Shown here in pieces: positions 21,725-32,873 of a stretch of DNA of 64,000 nt; the first letter of the stretch is position 1, and each line of letters opens with the position of its first letter. The translations under genes were made by a program, and so were the position numbers. Source of the DNA: Panicum virgatum (taxonomy: Eukaryota > Streptophyta > Magnoliopsida > Poales > Poaceae); contig NC_053136.1 in NCBI RefSeq assembly GCF_016808335.1, positions 2,152,531-2,216,530 on the forward strand, read 5' to 3'. The notes beneath the pieces are model-generated. The model did not search any database and was not told the origin of the DNA. It saw nothing but the letters and a program-made list of their open reading frames with translations.

Positions 21725-22020
21725 TAAAACCTATCGCCAATTCAATTGGCGGAAGGTTACTCGGCCTGCACAGCGGTACAGGACGGCTATCGCTGTGCTA
21801 AACCCGGCGGTACCTCCTACCGCCAGTTCATTCGGCGGTAAGGAGCTACCGGCAGTATGTCTGCTGGGCCGTGCTACCACCGGTTCATCCGGCGGTAGCT
21901 CCTACTGCCGGTAGCTCCTTACCGCCAAACGAACTGGCGGCAGGATGACAAATTTGCAAAAAAAAATTCAGTATATATTTTTGATAAATTGAAAAAAAAT
22001 AATAAAAAATAAAAAATTCC
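21725..22020. repeat. Right subterminal GGCGGTA array and terminal repeat
   Basis: This is the inverted counterpart of the left end: TACCGCC/GGCGGTA pairs (21725-21945), then GACAAATTTG, ATATATTTTTGATAAATTG and an A-rich terminus ending at 22020, followed by the probable target duplicate GTGAAATGG. Confidence 0.72.
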
Positions 22021-22029
22021 GTGAAATGG

Positions 22030-22593
22030 AACGAGCTCCGCATCAGCAGACGGAGAGTCGTCCTTCCTTCCTAAAAAAAATAGAGGGGAATCACAGCCAT
22101 GAACCAAGTTTTCCTGTTTACTCCTCCAATTTAGGAAGCACTCCTAATTAATTAAAAGTAGTATTATTTTTAAAAATAAATTAATAGTATTTTTTTGAAA
22201 AGTTTGCGGGAGCTCCACTTTGTCAATTAAGATGGAACTACTATTTCTATAGCAAGTAATGTTTTCTTGATCTGTCAATCGGAACCCTAATCGAAATCAG
22301 GACAAATCAATCGGAATCCCAATCGAAAAACAAACAATCAATGTCTCACATAATTACGACACAGACTGTACATGAAGTGAACCGATACAAAGTTAAGATA
22401 GTACTACGTAGGTCTCTACTATATTACCCGAAGGAATGCACGAGCACCATGCTAGTTACATAAATAAAAGTCTTCTTGACCTCTAGAAAAACTAGACTAA
22501 ATATAGATAACTCAGGTCTTCCGCAGGCCATCATGTTCCTGCACTACACCTCGGCTTTGATCTGCTGCAAGACCTCCGCGCTGGTGCTGCAGG

Positions 22594-22662
<69 letters not shown>

Positions 22663-23384
22663 GATATATGACACAAACACTCGTGAGTGAAAACAAATAA
22701 AACTTTGCCAGGATTTATAAAAGAAAAACACAACTATTTTTTGATCGTTTATTGGTTGTACCGCCATGATGTCTTAATAATTAACCGCCGGCCAGCAGCG
22801 ATATAATCATGCATTGATTCTCGTTTGCTAGCTAGCACCGTGCTGACTAGGTCCAGTGATAGCACACTTTTTATCACCTGCTGGAGCTATATATACAATT
22901 GATCGATCCATGAATCCAATGTAAATGGTTCAACGTCTAGTTGCATTGCATTGCATCCACCACAACGCAGGCCGGGCTAGTGAGTAAGCCACTCGGCGTC
23001 CAATCCAGAACTCTCCCTCCTTAATTATATTACTAACTAACTAAAAAAACTAACAACAAGAAGCAAGTGGTCTCATTCGTTCGGCACCTGGCTGAAAATA
23101 AATAAAAATTCCTTTCAAATAAATAAATACTAACTAAAAACATGGTCGTCATATCAAGCAAGGCCGGCGGAGCCAATGGCCAAGAGCATCGTGTCCAGCT
23201 GAATACAATGCATGCATGCGACCAAGCCCCGGCGGTGTACGCGATGCAGCATGCATGCTGCTCACGTTTGTAACACGTACGATAGAGGCTCATCTCGATC
23301 ATCATCTTGCTCCAGTCTGACCGAGTACACTAGTAGAGTAGTAGCTAGTAGCAGGTTAGTTAGTTGCCACCAATCCCTGCAGTG
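22030..23384. other. Intergenic DNA with a CT microsatellite
   Basis: AT-rich intergenic sequence with an uninterrupted (CT)n run at about 22596-22660. That run generates long Ser-Leu or Arg-Glu frames that are not genes. The last 300 bases are the promoter of the first PIN1 gene. Confidence 0.7.
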
Positions 23385-23392
23385 TATAAATA
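23385..23392 (+). promoter_or_regulatory. TATA box of PIN1 gene A
   Basis: TATAAATA lies 123 bp before the ATG at 23508, giving an expected leader of about 90 nt. Confidence 0.7.
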
Positions 23393-23507
23393 GGACGGAC
23401 CAGATCGATCGATCAGCTTTCAGCAGGGAATTATTAAAGCTAAGCTAGCCAGCTCTTGCAGCCACAAGCAGAGCACAGGCAAGCTAGAGAAGAAGAAGAA
23501 GATAATC

Positions 23508-23738
23508 ATGGGCAGGGCGGCGCCGGCGGCAGCGACCGACGAGCTGAAGACGTCGTGGCCGGAGCTGGTGGGGTTCGAGATGCTGAACGCGGCGGACAGG
23601 ATCAACATCGACAGGCCCGACGTGTCCGTCGCCTTCTACATGATCCCCACCCCGCTGCCCACCGACTACAACCCCAACCGCGTCGTCCTCGTCGGCGACG
23701 ATCGCCGCGTCGTCGTCAGGACCCCGGTCATCGGCTAG
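23508..23738 (+). CDS. Potato inhibitor I family serine protease inhibitor A (76 aa)
   Basis: A small single-exon protein with the family N-terminal motif KTSWPELVG (residues 14-22), a central helix region, RPDVSVAFYMIP leading to the binding loop, and the C-terminal PVIG. It has no cysteines and no signal peptide, as in barley CI-2. Aligning RVVL with the CI-2 RVRL strand puts the reactive bond at Thr-Asp within PLPTDYNPN. Thr at P1 is unusual, and the second loop-supporting Arg is replaced by Val, so inhibitory strength is doubtful. CI-2-type proteins block subtilisin- and chymotrypsin-like enzymes and are often induced by wounding or found in seeds. It is the first member of the plus-strand cluster that extends to about 51640. 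Confidence 0.88.
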   Translation: MGRAAPAAATDELKTSWPELVGFEMLNAADRINIDRPDVSVAFYMIPTPLPTDYNPNRVVLVGDDRRVVVRTPVIG

Positions 23739-25767
23739 CCGGCGGCCAATAATGCTTTTGCCTTTGCTTGTTATCATTATGCCCCGATCTGTTTGCATCA
23801 TGTTTGTTTCCCCACCAAGAGCAAGTACTTAGTTCTCAAAAAGAACAAGTACTTATTGTTATGTGCCGGTAGTTTTTGTATTTTATACACTTCCATCCGA
23901 TCTACCACTTATTATGGAAGAAGAATATTGCTGTTCATCGGTCCACATATAAATGATCTTGTGTTAAGGCTTTCACTTGAGATAAGTATAATAAGGACGA
24001 CCAGCTGATCATCAAGCACATCCATTGGGTTGGGCCGAACGATAATGACGAGAAGGATGCATTGCATGCGACCACAGGCACATGCATTGCCTTTGCCATG
24101 GTAGATCGCTGCACTAATTAAGGGCATCTCCAATGTATAGGACCGGCATTATTGACTCTGAGATGTATATAGAACCCATTCAAGGATCAATGTTGCTCAG
24201 AATGTCAAGATGTATAGTAGTTACTTCTAAGTAACAAAGAGGCGAGAACAAATTTCCTTTTCAAACAATACTACTTTAGTTAAAAAAAATGTTGGCAAAT
24301 TCTAGTGAATATATTGCCAGTTTTTTATGAATAGCCTTTTTCTCTCTCAAAAAAGGCTTTTGAATAATGGGCTATCGGCTTTGGATCAGTTGACTGGGCC
24401 CATTTGGTGGCCTGTGTGGCCTTTCATGGGCTGAAAGCCCACCTCATCAAAGCTCGAAAAACCTTTCGGTCATTATGGGGTGGACCGTGGACCAAAGGTC
24501 TTGTGCTTGTCAAAGCCCAACGATCGACATGAGGTCAGAGGGCCTGCCGCCTGCATGCGTTGCTCTTCGCGCACATTCGGCGCCAGATACTTGACAAATG
24601 TTATTAGGAGCCACATATGATTGATAGTTAAATTATTATAATTTTTTTGTTGCTAGAACAATAATAATTGTTCTAACAATAAAAAAAATTATTCTGGCTA
24701 CAAATCCAACAAGATCACACATGTGGGCCGGTTTGAAACCCAAAATACAGAATTCCGAAGGCGGTCCTTCCTGGGCTCCGCTGCTTGGAGTCACATGCAT
24801 GACCTCTGAACAACGCAAATATTAGGAGTCGCTCGGGCGACTGACAGTCAAACTATCACACAAGGTTTCATAACTATTTTTTTGTTCAGGAACAATTTTT
24901 TTTATTCCCAAACAAATTTTTTGTATTACTAGAACAATTAAAAAATTATTTCAAATTTTTTTGTTCTGAAATAAATTTAACTGGATTACATATGTGAGCC
25001 GGTTTGTTGGGTTAGTTTATGCCCAAAATATAAAATCTGGAGTAGGAGGGCGTCTGCTGGGACCCAGGAGCGGCGCTCCCGAACAGCGCCCAGATTCTGG
25101 CGATCCCCTAGGCATCCTTGGACCTTGGGGTTCAGGTTCTGAGGTTCTTGAACCACCCCTGGCACCACCAGTTCTGAACTGCAATGCCAGAGCGGGGAAG
25201 AACAACATCGATGACAACAGCGATAGATTCAGCGCCACTGCTGATTCGGCAAAACGACGATTGACCGAGGGTTTTTTTTTTTGCATATTCTCGAAGAGTA
25301 CTGCATGCAGTTGAGTCCCGGCGGCAAGTGAAGTTGATGGACAGATCGAGGTCGTACGTGGTGCATATATTTGTTGGCGTATATATACATATGGAGATGA
25401 GCATTGTTATTGCTCCAAACAAGCAAATGTATTCTCCATAACTTTATTATATGACCAATAATACTAGCTCGTCAAACTGTACTGGAGGACAACAGGACCT
25501 AGTAGTCTTCATGACCTTTTTGGGAACACCTGCGGCTAAACGGTGGACGACGGTCGGTGGACGCACGGATAGGAGTTGGAGTTTCTTGAGAACACTATGC
25601 TCTTGCGTTGAGAGTTAGCAGTGCGGAGACGAAGGGTAACTTAGTGTTAACCCCAGCGATGGCGATTCCCGCGATGCGTGTATGTGCGGCGCTGTAACGC
25701 TAGCTGTTAATCCCGTCGGCACGTGCGTGGCACCAGGCTATGCTGGACACGTCAGCGCGCGCGCGCG
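23739..25767. other. Intergenic DNA with a diverged repeat pair
   Basis: Two related segments lie at about 24597-24790 and 24825-25060. Both begin TATTAGGAG, contain TTTTTTTGTT and AGAACAAT words, and proceed through GCCGGTTTG to CCCAAAATA. They look like copies of one unclassified repeat. I see no gene. The last 300 bases form the promoter of PIN1 gene B. Confidence 0.5.
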
Positions 25768-25775
25768 TATATATA
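25768..25775 (+). promoter_or_regulatory. TATA box of PIN1 gene B
   Basis: TATATATA follows an alternating GC run and lies 86 bp before the ATG at 25854. Confidence 0.65.
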
Positions 25776-25853
25776 CTCCACCTCTTCGGAGGAGCTAGTA
25801 CATACACACTAGCAGCCAGCTGCAGCTAGGAGAGATTCGGATCGATATCGATA

Positions 25854-26084
25854 ATGTCCGGCGGCGGTGGTTACGGCGAGCAGCAGAAGACGTCGTGGCC
25901 GGAGCTGGTGGGGTCGCCCGGGCACTACGCGCACGACATGATCCACAAGGACCGGCCGGACGTGCAGATCCCGGTGCTGGTGGTCGGCACCAAGGTGCCG
26001 CCGGGCTTCGACGACAAGCGCGTCCGCCTCTTCGTGCACCAGGACTACAACCTCAAGGTCGCCCTCACGCCCGTCGTCGGCTAG
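25854..26084 (+). CDS. Potato inhibitor I family serine protease inhibitor B (76 aa)
   Basis: A single exon starts MSGGGGYGEQQ. The family motif KTSWPELVG is at residues 12-20, then HKDRPDVQIPVLVVGT, the loop KVPPGFDDK, the strand RVRLFV and the C-terminus TPVVG. There are no cysteines. Alignment to CI-2 places the reactive bond at Pro-Gly. Proline at P1 fits poorly in serine protease pockets, so the protein may inhibit weakly or serve another role, although both scaffold arginines of RVRL are kept. It sits 2.1 kb after inhibitor A on the same strand. The 14.8-kb retroelement inserted about 0.9 kb downstream. Confidence 0.9.
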   Translation: MSGGGGYGEQQKTSWPELVGSPGHYAHDMIHKDRPDVQIPVLVVGTKVPPGFDDKRVRLFVHQDYNLKVALTPVVG

Positions 26085-26972
26085 CCGCCTTGCTTCGCAT
26101 GCCCGGCCCCGCCGGCCGTCGCTGCTGGCTCTAGCTAGCCTACTAGCTACTACTTTATTATTATCTCTCTTCATCATCGTGTGTACTGTACCGATGAATA
26201 ATGGGGTCGTCGAATGGGTGTAACATCGATCGTTCGGTATCGGTAGCCATGCATGCATTCGAGCAATCTATCTAGTGGAAGCGGAACTAGAGTTTATGCT
26301 TGTTGCATGCTTGTGTTGCGTCATGTATGTACGGATGGTAGTTGTCGTGTGTGGGTGACTACTCAATTGTTTACTTCGATTACAGTACCTAAAATCAATA
26401 TATGCGCTAATTAATCGCGTGTGTTCTCAATGTTTTTGTTAAAGTAGCGGATATGTTAAAATATGTGGTGTTATTGTGGAGGTCGCATGAGAAGTCATAG
26501 AAAAATAGTAGTATAATATTATATTTTAAATAAAATAATATGTTATGTTGAACAAATTATGAAATTGATTTGAATTTCAAAAAACTTTGATATATAGTAA
26601 AGTCATAAATTTTTAAATTCAAGCCGACTTTTGTGTTGACCATTTTTTGATTTTAAGACGTTTTAGTGTCCAAGTTGTAGGTAGACTGGTCGCATGTAAG
26701 CATTTGTACAAACGAATTGCAACATTCTATCATGTTTTGGTGTTCAAATTATACGTATGATGCTCGTGTTGAAGTAATGGATGGAACAGGTTATGGTTTG
26801 AAAAGTTCAAGGGTTTTTCTAGAAAAATCTGAGAGAGGACCAGAAACAGCAGGTTGATTTTATGAAAACTTAAGATTTTTTTTGCAATTTTTTCTGAACC
26901 TGGACAGTTGGACTATGGGTAGTTTTTGAGAAAAGCTGAGAGTTTTTTCGCAAAATTTTGTAAGAGAGGAGG
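26085..26972. other. 3' flank of PIN1 gene B, no gene seen
   Basis: AT-rich sequence without a credible frame, ending at the CCAGA target site (26973-26977) of the Gypsy insertion. Confidence 0.6.
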
Positions 26973-26977
26973 CCAGA

Positions 26978-27157
26978 TGTAACATCCCGAAAACTCACCA
27001 AAGTAAATCGTGCGCTAAAATTGTTTTTCGTCGTTGAGCTCGACCCCTCCTAAAACCCTGAACCCTAGTCCCAGAATTTCTTCTGAACAACCCGACACCC
27101 GAATTCAATCCGCATCCCATCTTTCCCCATCCAACGCGACGTGTCGCGACCGGCCGC
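26978..27157 (+). repeat. LTR1, first 180 bp only
   Basis: It matches the first 180 bases of LTR2 (from 28680) and LTR3 (from 38633) with a handful of substitutions, then joins directly to pol sequence at CCGC|ACATTG. The two partners share GC at the junction, suggesting end-joining deletion. Confidence 0.92.
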
Positions 27158-28755
27158 ACATTGTCCCTCGAGGCTCCAGTCAAGTGCTGAACGTCCAATC
27201 CACTCTGGAAGAAAGAATCAGAAAAGCCCAAAGATCGGACAAAGGACTGATGGAAATCCGGAGGCAGACCGGAGAAAATAAGGCACCAGACTTTAGAGTG
27301 GATAATAGGAGAACATTATGGTATAAAGATAGAATTTGTGTGCCCCAGAAAGGAGACTTCAAGCAAATAATCATGGATGAAGCCCACAACTCAGCCTACT
27401 CCATTCACCCAGGATCCACCAAGATGTATATGGATTTAAGACAGAAATATTGGTGGAATGGGATGAAGGCAGACATTGCACGATTTGTCGCCCGTTGTGA
27501 TACTTGCCAAAGAATCAAAGCTGAGCACCAGAAGCCGGCAGGATTGTTGCAACCCCTACCCATTCCGGTTTGGAAATGGGATGAAATAGGAATGGATTTT
27601 GTGGTAGGTTTGCCCAGAACCCAGAAAGGACATGATTCCATATGGGTAATAGTGGACCGACTCACTAAAGCAGCTCACTTCATACCCGTACGGACCAACT
27701 ATGGCGGAGAAAAGCTAGCCAAGCTCTATGTGGAAAATATAGTAAAGTTGCATGGTGTGCCCAGTCGAATTGTTTCAGATAGAGGGACCCAGTTCACCTC
27801 TAGATTTTGGAAAAGTTTGCATAAAGCCATGGGCACCAAGCTAGACTTTAGCTCCGCTTATCACCCACAGACAGATGGTCAGACAGAAAGGGTGAATCAG
27901 ATTATGGAAGATATGTTGAGAGCATGTGTTCTCACCTACGGCAAAGATTGGGAACAGAGTTTACCCTATGCCGAGTTCTCGTACAATAATGGGTATCAAG
28001 CAAGCTTGGGCATGTCGCCGTTCGAAGCCCTTTATGGAAGAAAATGCAGGACCCCTCTGATGTGGTCAGAAGTTGGAGAACGTGAGCTAGTAGGGCCCGC
28101 CCTCATAAAGGAAGCAGAAGAAAGAGTTGCCGAGATTAGAGAAAAGCTGAAAGCGGCCCAGTCCCGACAGAAGAGCTATGCCGACAAGAAAAGACGGGAA
28201 ATAAGTTTCAGCCCAGGAGATTTCGCGTATCTCAAGGTATCACCCATTCGAGGAACCCGAAGATTTCAGGTACAAGGAAAATTGGCCCCTCGGTACATTG
28301 GACCATACCGAGTTCTGAAGAAAGTTGGAGCAGTAGCATACCGTCTGGAGCTACCAGAAGAAATGTCAGATATACATCCAGTATTCCACGTCTCGCAGCT
28401 AAGAAGATGTTTGAGGGTACCCGAAGCAGAACATGTGCTAGTAGAAACGATAGATCTACAGCCAGACCTGCGATATCAGGAAGTACCGGTCAAGATTCTA
28501 GACACTGTCACTAGGAGAACCAGAAACTCCGAAGTACGGATATGCAGAGTTCAGTGGAGCAGACACGGAGTAGAAGAAGCAACGTGGGAACGCGAAGACG
28601 CTCTGAAGAAGGAATTCCCCCACCTGTTTAGGAACCAGCCGAATCTCGAGGACGAGATTCATTTTAAGTGGGGTAGGTTTGTAACATCCCGAAAACTCAC
28701 CAAAGTAAATCGTGCGCTAAAATTGTTTTTCATCGTTGAGCTCGACCCCTCCTAA
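27034..28755 (+). pseudogene. Chimeric LTR-integrase-chromodomain ORF (573 codons, open)
   Basis: An uninterrupted frame starts at an ATG inside LTR1 (41 LTR-derived residues beginning MSSTPPKTLNPS), passes into gypsy integrase, and ends inside LTR2. The integrase zinc region (HNSAYSIHP... CDTCQ), the catalytic positions in MDFVVGLP, SDRGTQF and TERVNQ, the GPY-type region GPYRVLKKVG and a C-terminal chromodomain (CRVQWSRHGVEEATWE) are all present. Gag, protease, RT and RNase H are missing on this side because of the deletion. It keeps CAG at 27442-27444 where the second integrase copy has a stop. Any expression would have to start within LTR1. It is a by-product of rearrangement, not a normal gene. 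Confidence 0.85.
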
Positions 28756-31661
28756 AACCCTGAACCCTAGTCCCAGAATTTCTTCGGACCAACCCGACAC
28801 CCGAATTCAATCCGCGTCCCATCTTTCCCTATCCAACGCGACGTGTCGCGACCGGCCGCCGCGAATCTCGCCCCCTCTTTTTCCCTCTCTCCTTTTTCCT
28901 CCATCCCCTCCTGGCCGCGTGCCCCACCTCCTGTGGCCCGCGCGCGTGACGGCGCCACGCGTGGCCGACCGCGGCCGCAGTCGCCGCTGGCACGCACCGC
29001 CCCCCTCCTTTTTCTCTTCCCTCCCATTTTTCTTTTCTTTTCCTCTATTTCTTTTTCCTCTATTCTCTTTTCTTTTTCTCCTTCCTTCTCTTTTCCCTCT
29101 CTCTTCTTCCTCCCCGAGTGCGCACGGCTCGGCCGGCCCACTGCTCCCGCGCGCGCCTCCTGTCCTGCACGCCACGCCGCCCCTCCGCGCTCGGCCGCTC
29201 CCCACGCCCTGCTCCGCTGCGCACCCGCAGCAGCTCGCCACCGCGCGCGCGCCGCTCCTCCTGCACGCGCACGCACGCGTGCCCCGCACCGCGGCACACC
29301 GAACCGTGCCACCACGACGCCGGTCCGCGCGCGCCGTCCACCACCTAAACCCGCTTGCGCGTGCACCGCGTGTCCGCACCCCCCGCCGCTGCCACCTCCG
29401 CGTGGCCCCGCTGCGCGCCGAGCCGCAGCGACGCGAGCACCGCCGAGCCACGTGCGCCGCCCGCCGCGACACCGCTCGCCGCTGCCGCAGCTCACGCCGC
29501 ATTGACGCGCGCGCGCACGAGCACCGCGTGGCCGCGACGCGCGCTGACCCCGCTCGCCCTGATTCCAGGCCCGCCCGCGCGCACGCATTCCGCCCCCGCC
29601 TGTGCCCTGCCAGCGCACCGCACGCGCGGCCCTGTGCGCGGCCCCAGCCAACGCCGCGCCGCCCGTCGTCCCGAACAGCACCCCGCCCCGGAACGCCGCC
29701 TCGGCGCGAGAGCCGCCCCGCGACGGCTGCTAGCGGCCAGGACGCCATTAATGGCCGCCCGCGGACCTCGCTGAGCCGGCCACCCACCTCCACCGCTCCA
29801 CCGACCTACGCGAGCTATAAAGTATACCCTTGACCCTTCCAGTTTAGTCCAAATGTTTCTAGAAATTACAAGTAGGCCCCTGCCTTCTCGAGAAATAGTT
29901 ACAACTAGGCCCCTGACCCCTTATCCGATCCCTGAACCTTTACTAAACCTATTATTTCATGCACCAAACGAACTCTGACCGACCCGAAACTTTACCACGC
30001 CTCTTATAACTTAGTTTCGGCCATGCCATTAGAAAACCACTTGAAAATATTACTCCATACTCCATATTTTATGTGTTCCCGATTCGAGCTCAACGATAAA
30101 ACTTTTATTTCTATGTCTTGATTGTGTGCTTGTTTGTTTGCGTCGTAGACCACGGTGTGAACGAAGGAGAGCCCGCTAACGAGCAGTACTGCGAGCAAGG
30201 GAACGAGGATCAGTTCCACGACCCCGAGCCCGAAGGACAGGACTTCCCCGAAGGCTACGAAGACGGCAAGTTCAATCCCATCCTTTGATGCATGTTTCTG
30301 TCCTAGTTTTTATAAACACAACCCAATGACCTGTTTTGTAAAATTACATATGTTTTGCTTGCATGAAAACACGGTTGGATAGCCACCCCTTGATTTGTGA
30401 TGACCATTCCTTGACCACCTAGATTAATGTCTGATTTTGCTTGGACGTTAATCGATATTAGAACGCTTAGGACTTTACTCATAATACAATTTATTTTATA
30501 AAGAAAATGTGTGCGTGTGGGATGTGATAAATGTGGTGTTTTTGTAAAGAAAGTTTAGACGGGATGGATGGCATTTCTACGGATTTGCCATTTGGTGTGC
30601 TCGTGCCGATGTGGCAGGGCAAAGAAGGGAGATATCCATCTTGTCGTGTCTAAGGACCGAGTTGGTGTGTCATCTCACCTAACTCCACTATCGTGCAAAC
30701 CACTCGACCGTTGTATGGGCAACGGCGTAGCATAAATCCCACTAGTTGGTGTGATAGCCATCAGGAGGGCTGAGAGCAACGGGTGACCAAGGAGAAGGGA
30801 TATGCTCAGTGTGACTTATACCCCGGTTATACCTCAGAGTTAGATCGATGACCCCTTGGTGAATCCCGTGATGGCTAGTCAGGCTTAGCTAAGGTGGGTA
30901 ATGGCTATGTTGGGATCTACACCGACACGACGGTGTTCGAGATGTGGTATCCTACTTGTGGGTAAAGTTGCACACCTCTGCAGAGTTAAGAATCTATTCG
31001 AATAGTCCGTGCCCACAGTATTGGGCGAGTTACGGTGTGGTCACATAACTAGTGTTTCATTGGGATGGGCTGGTGTGAGTTGTTTTGGAATTATGTCCGG
31101 CAATTGTGCCGTGTGCTACGGCGGACGGGGAGTCCGGTAGCAGTTTAAAACTTGAACTCCGTGTTACTACAAAAATTGATTTCAAAAAGGTTTTCTGTTA
31201 AATAGACCCCTGCATAAAATATCGTTTTTCTGCAAATTAAGCCGCAACCTTATCCTTGATTTACCCATGCATGTTATTCTGATATAATCCCCTCCGTGGG
31301 TGTGGTTGGACTTGCTGAGTATGTTTGTACTCACCCCATTCTTACTTTTTACAGAAGAAGACCCAGACTTCATACCAGACGACGCCGAGTAGGGTTATCG
31401 TTCTGCACCCAACCTTGCCTGTGGAACCGGCCCTGTTCGAGATGCCTCCGCTGTCGCAATACTCTGAGCCCATGCTAGACCCCATGTGGTTTGCGGTCTG
31501 GTGTTATGTTGTAGACTGGTTACTTATTATCATTATCTGTATCGAGTGTCCTCCAAGGTTTGTACGGTTTTGAACCATCTGATGTAATAAATGTGGCATC
31601 AGCCTCCTGGGACTGATGTTTTGTATCACATTTAAGTCTTCTCTTATGAGGGGACGCTTCA
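28680..31661 (+). repeat. LTR2 (2982 bp), functions as 5' LTR of the full internal region
   Basis: It begins TGTAACATCC and ends CTTCA just before the primer-binding site. Compared with LTR3 it lacks about 433 bp immediately after the TATA box (29815-29821; LTR3 equivalent 39764-40196). It retains about 214 bp (about 30289-30502) that LTR3 has lost. The deletion removes the expected transcription start and the leader donor CAAG|GTGAGG present in LTR3 at 39914. Confidence 0.92.
30149..31392 (+). other. Possible two-exon acidic reading frame inside LTR2
   Basis: Exon A (30149-30265) follows GCGTCGTAG and reads HGVNEGEPANEQYCEQGN... to EGYED. It ends at a GC-type donor G|GCAAGT. Exon B (31355-31392) follows CTTTTTACAG and reads EEDPDFIPDDAE, then TAG. 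Joining keeps the frame open and gives a strongly acidic peptide. Exon A is kept in LTR3 (40523 onward), but exon B there begins GATAAG and would stop. This may be an untranslated leader exon pair and not a protein. Confidence 0.35.
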
Positions 31662-31663
31662 GG

Positions 31664-31676
31664 TGGTATCAGAGCC
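31664..31676 (+). other. Primer-binding site, initiator-tRNA-Met type
   Basis: TGGTATCAGAGCC lies two bases after the LTR2 end and matches the usual plant Gypsy primer site complementary to the 3' end of initiator methionine tRNA. Confidence 0.9.
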
Positions 31677-31802
31677 GTAGGTTGGCCGCAGGACGTGACC
31701 CAAGGAGCGAAACCCGTTTTCAGCCCCTTTACCTTAGGACTTTGCTATCTATAACCCTTTTCTTGACACAAACACTTACCCTTGGTTCTTGCCCCGTTCC
31801 AG

Positions 31803-32606
31803 ATGGCTGACAATGGATGGATCGGCGGAATCTGTTTTGCAGAGCCCGGCCTTTCTAAGTTGTTGATACTCAGCCTGGAACGCATCGGAGTTGTGGACCC
31901 ACCAGAGTTTCTCTATCGAGAGTATGACTCCAATGGCACTCTTCGGTGTGACCTGATGATCTTCATGGCAAGAAGCACCCGCTACCCTGATGTGGACCCT
32001 TGGTTCATCTCCACCACTGGATTCCGTTTCCCGGATACCTATCGGAAAGCCGCCCATAAAGCTCTGCGACGACTCCGAATGATCTACAAGCATCACCTTC
32101 AGCGGACTCCTATGGGGTTCTTTCCGCCAACTGAAGGAAGAGGACGCACCTGGATCGCCCGGATGAGAGGACTCGGAAGGGAAGAAGAAGATCTGGAAGA
32201 CACAGTATCCCACCTATCCATCTATCTCACCAGCCTGGATGAGCTCTACCGCGAGCAAGCAGCACAACTAAAGCAACAAGTCCACAGAGCAGAGAAGGCA
32301 ACCCATGAGCTGGATGAACAACGGACAAGGACCGCACATGCCGAGTATTCCCTAGCCGCCCTCCAAGTCCAAATGGAAGAAAAAGAGGCAGAACTGAAAG
32401 AGCAACAGGCAAGAGCCACACGCGCCGAGAATTCCCTAGCCGCTCTCCAAGCTCGGATGCGGAGGTACGAGGCTTGTTTGGGAATAGGTGGATGGATAGA
32501 GGAAGACGAAGAAGAAGAACCCGAAGAGGCTCAATGGGATGTAGGCATCCAGACTGAGGAGGAAGAGCCCATGGAGACCCATTGGGATGTTGGTACTCAA
32601 ACTTAA
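31803..32606 (+). CDS. Gypsy accessory ORF 1, unknown function
   Basis: A 267-residue protein from ATG 31803 (MADNGWIGGICFAEPG). The N-terminal domain (about 1-120) contains TLRCDLMIFMARSTRYPD, ISTTGFRFPDTYRK and TPMGFFPP. A long Gln/Glu/Ala coiled coil follows (about 155-225), then an acidic tail with repeats of the type EEEPxETHWDxGTQT. A TAA at 32604-32606 cuts this repeat region; the same frame continues to 32723, so the ancestral protein was about 39 residues longer. The ATG directly follows a pyrimidine-rich CCCGTTCCAG. I recall similar uncharacterised proteins in grass genomes but know no assigned function. It is clearly homologous to the next ORF. Confidence 0.72.
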   Translation: MADNGWIGGICFAEPGLSKLLILSLERIGVVDPPEFLYREYDSNGTLRCDLMIFMARSTRYPDVDPWFISTTGFRFPDTYRKAAHKALRRLRMIYKHHLQRTPMGFFPPTEGRGRTWIARMRGLGREEEDLEDTVSHLSIYLTSLDELYREQAAQLKQQVHRAEKATHELDEQRTRTAHAEYSLAALQVQMEEKEAELKEQQARATRAENSLAALQARMRRYEACLGIGGWIEEDEEEEPEEAQWDVGIQTEEEEPMETHWDVGTQT

Positions 32607-32873
32607 GAAGAAGAACCCGAAGAAACTCACTGGGATAAAGGAACTCAGACCGAGGATGACATGACGGATCAGTATCTTCCACTAAAGAAGCGCTCCCTTA
32701 GGATTGAGGAAGAATCCCCATGATAGGAGTAGTCTCTAAGCTAGAACCTTTGCTCTAATAATCATGTACCCATGAAGTTTGTACCCCACCATGATGCCAT
32801 AAATAAAAATCATCTACCCATTTTGTGTACTTCAAATAATCGTGCAAGATCTTCACCCTATCTTTGTTTTCAG

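Larger units (their letters stand above)
16500..22020. mobile_element. 5.5-kb Mutator-like DNA transposon with decayed cargo
   Basis: The two ends are inverted copies of each other. Each has a T-rich stretch, TTTATCAAAAATATAT, CAAATTT(A/G)TCA and CCTGCCGCCAGTTC, then an array of GGCGGTA/TACCGCC units. The flanks GTTAAATGG (16491-16499) and GTGAAATGG (22021-22029) agree at 8 of 9 bases, fitting the 9-bp duplication of Mutator-like elements. The exact outermost base is uncertain by about two because of shared GG. The interior holds a MULE N-terminal-like fragment, three broken zinc-finger minigenes and a 361-bp repeat pair. No transposase catalytic core is seen, so it is non-autonomous. A different superfamily cannot be excluded without library comparison. 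Confidence 0.72.

Noticed and set aside
22596..22660. Ser-Leu or Arg-Glu repeat proteins
   Set aside because: Translation of a (CT)n microsatellite.
28767..29833. Frames of 300-365 codons on both strands in LTR2, with matching ones in LTR3 at 38640-39836
   Set aside because: They come from the GC-rich part of the LTR and do not resemble any protein; the 3 LTR copies explain their recurrence.
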